Assembly (NCBI RefSeq): GCF_017313275.1
Contig: NZ_JAFLNM010000001.1
Coordinates: 1,550,001 to 1,614,000, forward strand
Direction: 5' to 3'
DNA from: Flagellimonas profundi
GTDB taxonomy: Bacteria > Bacteroidota > Bacteroidia > Flavobacteriales > Flavobacteriaceae
DNA: 64,000 nucleotides
A program made the position numbers and the translations under genes. Positions within the stretch are counted from its first letter, which is position 1; the number at the start of each line of letters is the position of its first letter. Under the pieces are notes generated by a model. The model was given only the letters and a program-made list of their open reading frames with translations, was not told the origin of the DNA and made no database searches. Positions 61,969-64,000 of this stretch are shown piece by piece.

Positions 61969-62360
61969 TGGAAATCAAGAACACCAACCACGTCTATAAA
62001 AACAATTTAAAACCATCGGAACGTTTCGCCATATGGATCACGGATCGGATCGGAACCATCGGTTTTTTTATTCTTATCCTAACATGGACCATATTTTGGC
62101 TAGGATGGAACATGTTCGCGCCCGTTCATTTACGTTTCGACCCCTACCCCGCTTTTGTACTTTGGTTGTTCATTTCCAACATGATCCAGATATTTCTGAT
62201 GCCCTTGTTGATGGTGGGGCAAAACCTTCAGGCCAAAAGAGCGGAGATAAGGGCTGAAAATGACTATAACGTCAACATCAAGGCGGAAAAGGAAATAGCG
62301 CTTTTGATGCAAGAAATCAAGGAATTGAAAAAAATGCTTTCGGAAAAATCATCAAAGTAA
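61968..62360 (+). CDS. DUF1003-family membrane protein
   Basis: 130 residues with two membrane helices (about 27-47 and 61-84) and a C-terminal coiled coil (about 88-128, rich in Glu, Lys and Leu). LKPSERFAIWITDRIGTIGFF and the DPYPAFVLWLFIS segment are typical of DUF1003. It is coupled to the MscS gene (overlapping stop and start). The function is unknown; a membrane-organising role is likely. Confidence 0.85.
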   Translation: MEIKNTNHVYKNNLKPSERFAIWITDRIGTIGFFILILTWTIFWLGWNMFAPVHLRFDPYPAFVLWLFISNMIQIFLMPLLMVGQNLQAKRAEIRAENDYNVNIKAEKEIALLMQEIKELKKMLSEKSSK

Positions 62361-62363
62361 ACC

Positions 62364-63134
62364 CTACCTGTTTTCTTCAAGGATTTCCATAAGCTTTGGT
62401 ATTTTCTTCAAGGTGGACTCGTAACCGATTTCAAAAAGTGTTTTGGATTCCTTGATGTCAAACATATTGAACCGATAGCTGTCCTCAATTTCCAAGGCCA
62501 AATCGCATTGCTTGAGACGCGGATAGACCGTGTTCCAAATGGCCAATTGAAAACAACGTGAGCCAACATTCCGTCTTCCCTGGATATCATATCGTTCCTC
62601 ATGGGGACAGACACTGGAACCGATAACAGTATCACAGCTGGCCATCAGGGGCTCAATGGGTAAATTGTTCAACAACCCTCCATCTACATAGGTGTTTCCA
62701 TTGAGAACAATGGGTTTAAATAGTAGCGGAAGGGCACAAGAGGCCATCAAGGGAATAATAAAGTTACCTTCCGAGGCAATTTCAAACTTCCCTGAATTGA
62801 TATTGGACACACAGACATGAAGTCCGTTCTTGGGATTCTGGTGCCCAGTCACATGGATATGGGCTTCGAGAAACTTCTTCAAAAAGGTAAGCTCGGTAAC
62901 TCCCTTATTGAAGATTCCCAATTTAAAGATATTTAAAAACTCTTTTTCGTGTGAAAGGTCAAGAATCTCCATCGGGGTATATCCAAAACAGTACAATGCC
63001 GCGATGATACTTCCTGCACTGGAACCGGAAACATGTTCCAGAAATATCCCGTGCTCGTTAAGGGCCTGAAGGACCCCTATGTGGGCTACTGCCCTGGCAC
63101 CACCTCCGGACAAAGCAATTCCAATCAATCGCAT
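62364..63134 (-). CDS. patatin-like phospholipase
   Basis: A 256-residue cytosolic or membrane-associated acyl hydrolase with the Ser-Asp dyad of patatins. The oxyanion-hole GGGARAV is at 10-16, GSSAG (nucleophile Ser39) at 37-41, and DGG (Asp151) at 151-153. It would release fatty acids from phospholipids or lysophospholipids. It is convergent with the DUF1003 gene (3 bases apart) and lies just after the RND transporter gene on the same strand. Related proteins (RssA/YchK) have unproven physiological roles. Confidence 0.9.
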   Translation of the reverse strand: MRLIGIALSGGGARAVAHIGVLQALNEHGIFLEHVSGSSAGSIIAALYCFGYTPMEILDLSHEKEFLNIFKLGIFNKGVTELTFLKKFLEAHIHVTGHQNPKNGLHVCVSNINSGKFEIASEGNFIIPLMASCALPLLFKPIVLNGNTYVDGGLLNNLPIEPLMASCDTVIGSSVCPHEERYDIQGRRNVGSRCFQLAIWNTVYPRLKQCDLALEIEDSYRFNMFDIKESKTLFEIGYESTLKKIPKLMEILEENR

Positions 63135-63146
63135 TCTTTATTGTTT

Positions 63147-64000
63147 CTACGTTTTCAACAATTTAAGCATTATTGGAAGTACCACCAATAACAATGGCAA
63201 TGCGAAGACCAACCCTCCGATGACGGCAATAGCCAAAGGTTGGTGCAACTGGGCCCCTGCTCCAATACCCAGGGCCAAGGGAATCAAGGCCATGATTGCC
63301 GCAGTGGCTGTCATTAACTTGGGCCGCAATCGTTGGGCTATGGAATATTCGATCTTTTGAAGATGTGATAACGAAACATCACATTCTTGGTACTGTCGAT
63401 AGGTAAAAATGGCATTCTCCCCGATAATCCCGACTATCATAATGATACCAGTGTAACTCCCTACGTTCAAAGGTGTTCCTGTCAATAATAGACTCAACAG
63501 ACAACCTGCAACCCCTAAAATGGCAATGAATATGATGGCAAGAGCAATCTTGATCCTTCTGAACAGAAACAATATGACGGTAAAGACCAACAGTACCGCG
63601 GCAATCAAAATGAGCATCAATTCCTTAAAAGCCTGTTGTTGTTGCTGGTATTCCCCTCCATATTCAATATGATACCCCGGGGGAAGGCTGATCTTCGTGG
63701 ACAGATTGTTTCGGATATCGGTCAAGGTCGACCCCAGGTCCCTGTTGTTCAAGCGAGCCGTAACGACTCCCATGGATTTTTGGTTTTCCCGATTGATCTC
63801 TGCCACTCCCTTCCCTATTTCAATTTTAGCCACCTTTTGTAGGGGTACAATATCCCCACTGGGCAATTGCAGGGTCATTTGTTGGATATCGGAAACCGAA
63901 TTGGTGTTGGTGCCGGGAAATACCAACCGGATGTTCACTACCTGCTCCCTTTCAATGATACTACTGATGACCACCCCTTGGATCTGGGTTTCCAGTTGCG
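63147..64000 (-). CDS. RND efflux transporter, C-terminal part (runs off the window)
   Basis: The last 284 codons are in view and the frame is open to the right edge, so the true start lies beyond 64000. Hydrophobic helices from about 15 kDa before the end (LILIAAVLLVFTVILFLF, GIIMIVGIIGENAIF, and final AVIGGLVFALPLLLVVLPIM) and the large periplasmic loop (LVFPGTNTNSVSDIQ..., PGYHIEYGGEYQQQQ) match the second half of AcrB/CzcA-like pumps. ENAIF in the TM10-11 region corresponds to the EN dipeptide of heavy-metal and HAE families. Substrate cannot be judged from this part. Confidence 0.85.
   Translation of the reverse strand, partial: QLETQIQGVVISSIIEREQVVNIRLVFPGTNTNSVSDIQQMTLQLPSGDIVPLQKVAKIEIGKGVAEINRENQKSMGVVTARLNNRDLGSTLTDIRNNLSTKISLPPGYHIEYGGEYQQQQQAFKELMLILIAAVLLVFTVILFLFRRIKIALAIIFIAILGVAGCLLSLLLTGTPLNVGSYTGIIMIVGIIGENAIFTYRQYQECDVSLSHLQKIEYSIAQRLRPKLMTATAAIMALIPLALGIGAGAQLHQPLAIAVIGGLVFALPLLLVVLPIMLKLLKT

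Noticed and set aside
1-64000. CRISPR array, prophage or integrase
   Set aside because: No spaced direct repeats, phage structural genes or recombinase were seen on either strand.

Overview
The window looks like a chromosomal segment of a marine member of the Flavobacteriaceae (Bacteroidota). The reasons are promoter-like boxes of the TAnnTTTG type, weak or absent Shine-Dalgarno sites, families typical of that phylum (DUF5916, HYC_CC_PP, DUF3347, RMD1-like), and moderately AT-rich housekeeping genes. No rRNA, intact tRNA or CRISPR array was seen.

Layout. (1) 1-5.3 kb, minus strand: a compact polyamine operon with a long hairpin-rich leader, encoding arginine decarboxylase, agmatinase and a deoxyhypusine-synthase-family enzyme that probably makes homospermidine. 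An acidic protein, an RMD1-like membrane protein and a RimK-associated protease-like domain follow. (2) 5.4-18.1 kb, minus strand: two near-duplicate Tat-exported molybdenum hydroxylase pairs. Between them lie an Asp-box repeat protein, an AlkB-type dioxygenase and an endonuclease/exonuclease/phosphatase gene broken by a stop codon; a DUF5916 protein lies upstream. (3) 18.3-23.2 kb: an AraC regulator, then a response regulator overlapping a long PAS/GAF protein that has a His-box but no ATPase domain. (4) 23.2-24.6 kb: gene-free, with a decayed IS21-type transposase. (5) 24.6-60.9 kb: a metal-resistance and stress island, visibly more G/C-rich in codon choice than the left flank.

The minus-strand half of the island carries two HMA chaperones, a CopA ATPase, DUF305, an HMA-AraC fusion regulator, PepSY and heme-binding proteins, a DUF3347 lipoprotein, an APC permease, a multicopper oxidase fused to a CopB-like barrel, and CusB/CusC/CusA. 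The plus-strand half begins with a second HYC_CC_PP protein and a second HMA-AraC regulator. It continues with a cytochrome/porin/cytochrome set, a Met-rich lipoprotein, small membrane proteins, a lycopene-cyclase-domain protein and NDH-2. It then runs into a tightly overlapping nucleotide/RNA module: UspA tandem, ATP-cone plus Mrr-like nuclease, beta-CASP RNase, AMP phosphorylase-type enzyme, PRPP synthetase-like protein and two uncharacterised proteins. It ends with a CopB-type ATPase. (6) 61.1-64 kb: MscS channel, DUF1003 protein, patatin, and the end of an RND transporter that runs off the window.

How the genes fit together. Copper or silver entering the cell would be passed by HMA chaperones to CopA and CopB ATPases. 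In the periplasm the metal would be oxidised by the multicopper oxidase, bound by Met/His-rich and DUF3347 proteins, and expelled by CusABC. The two HMA-AraC proteins are the best candidates for the sensors. The nucleotide/RNA module is the part of the window most likely to be an under-described system.
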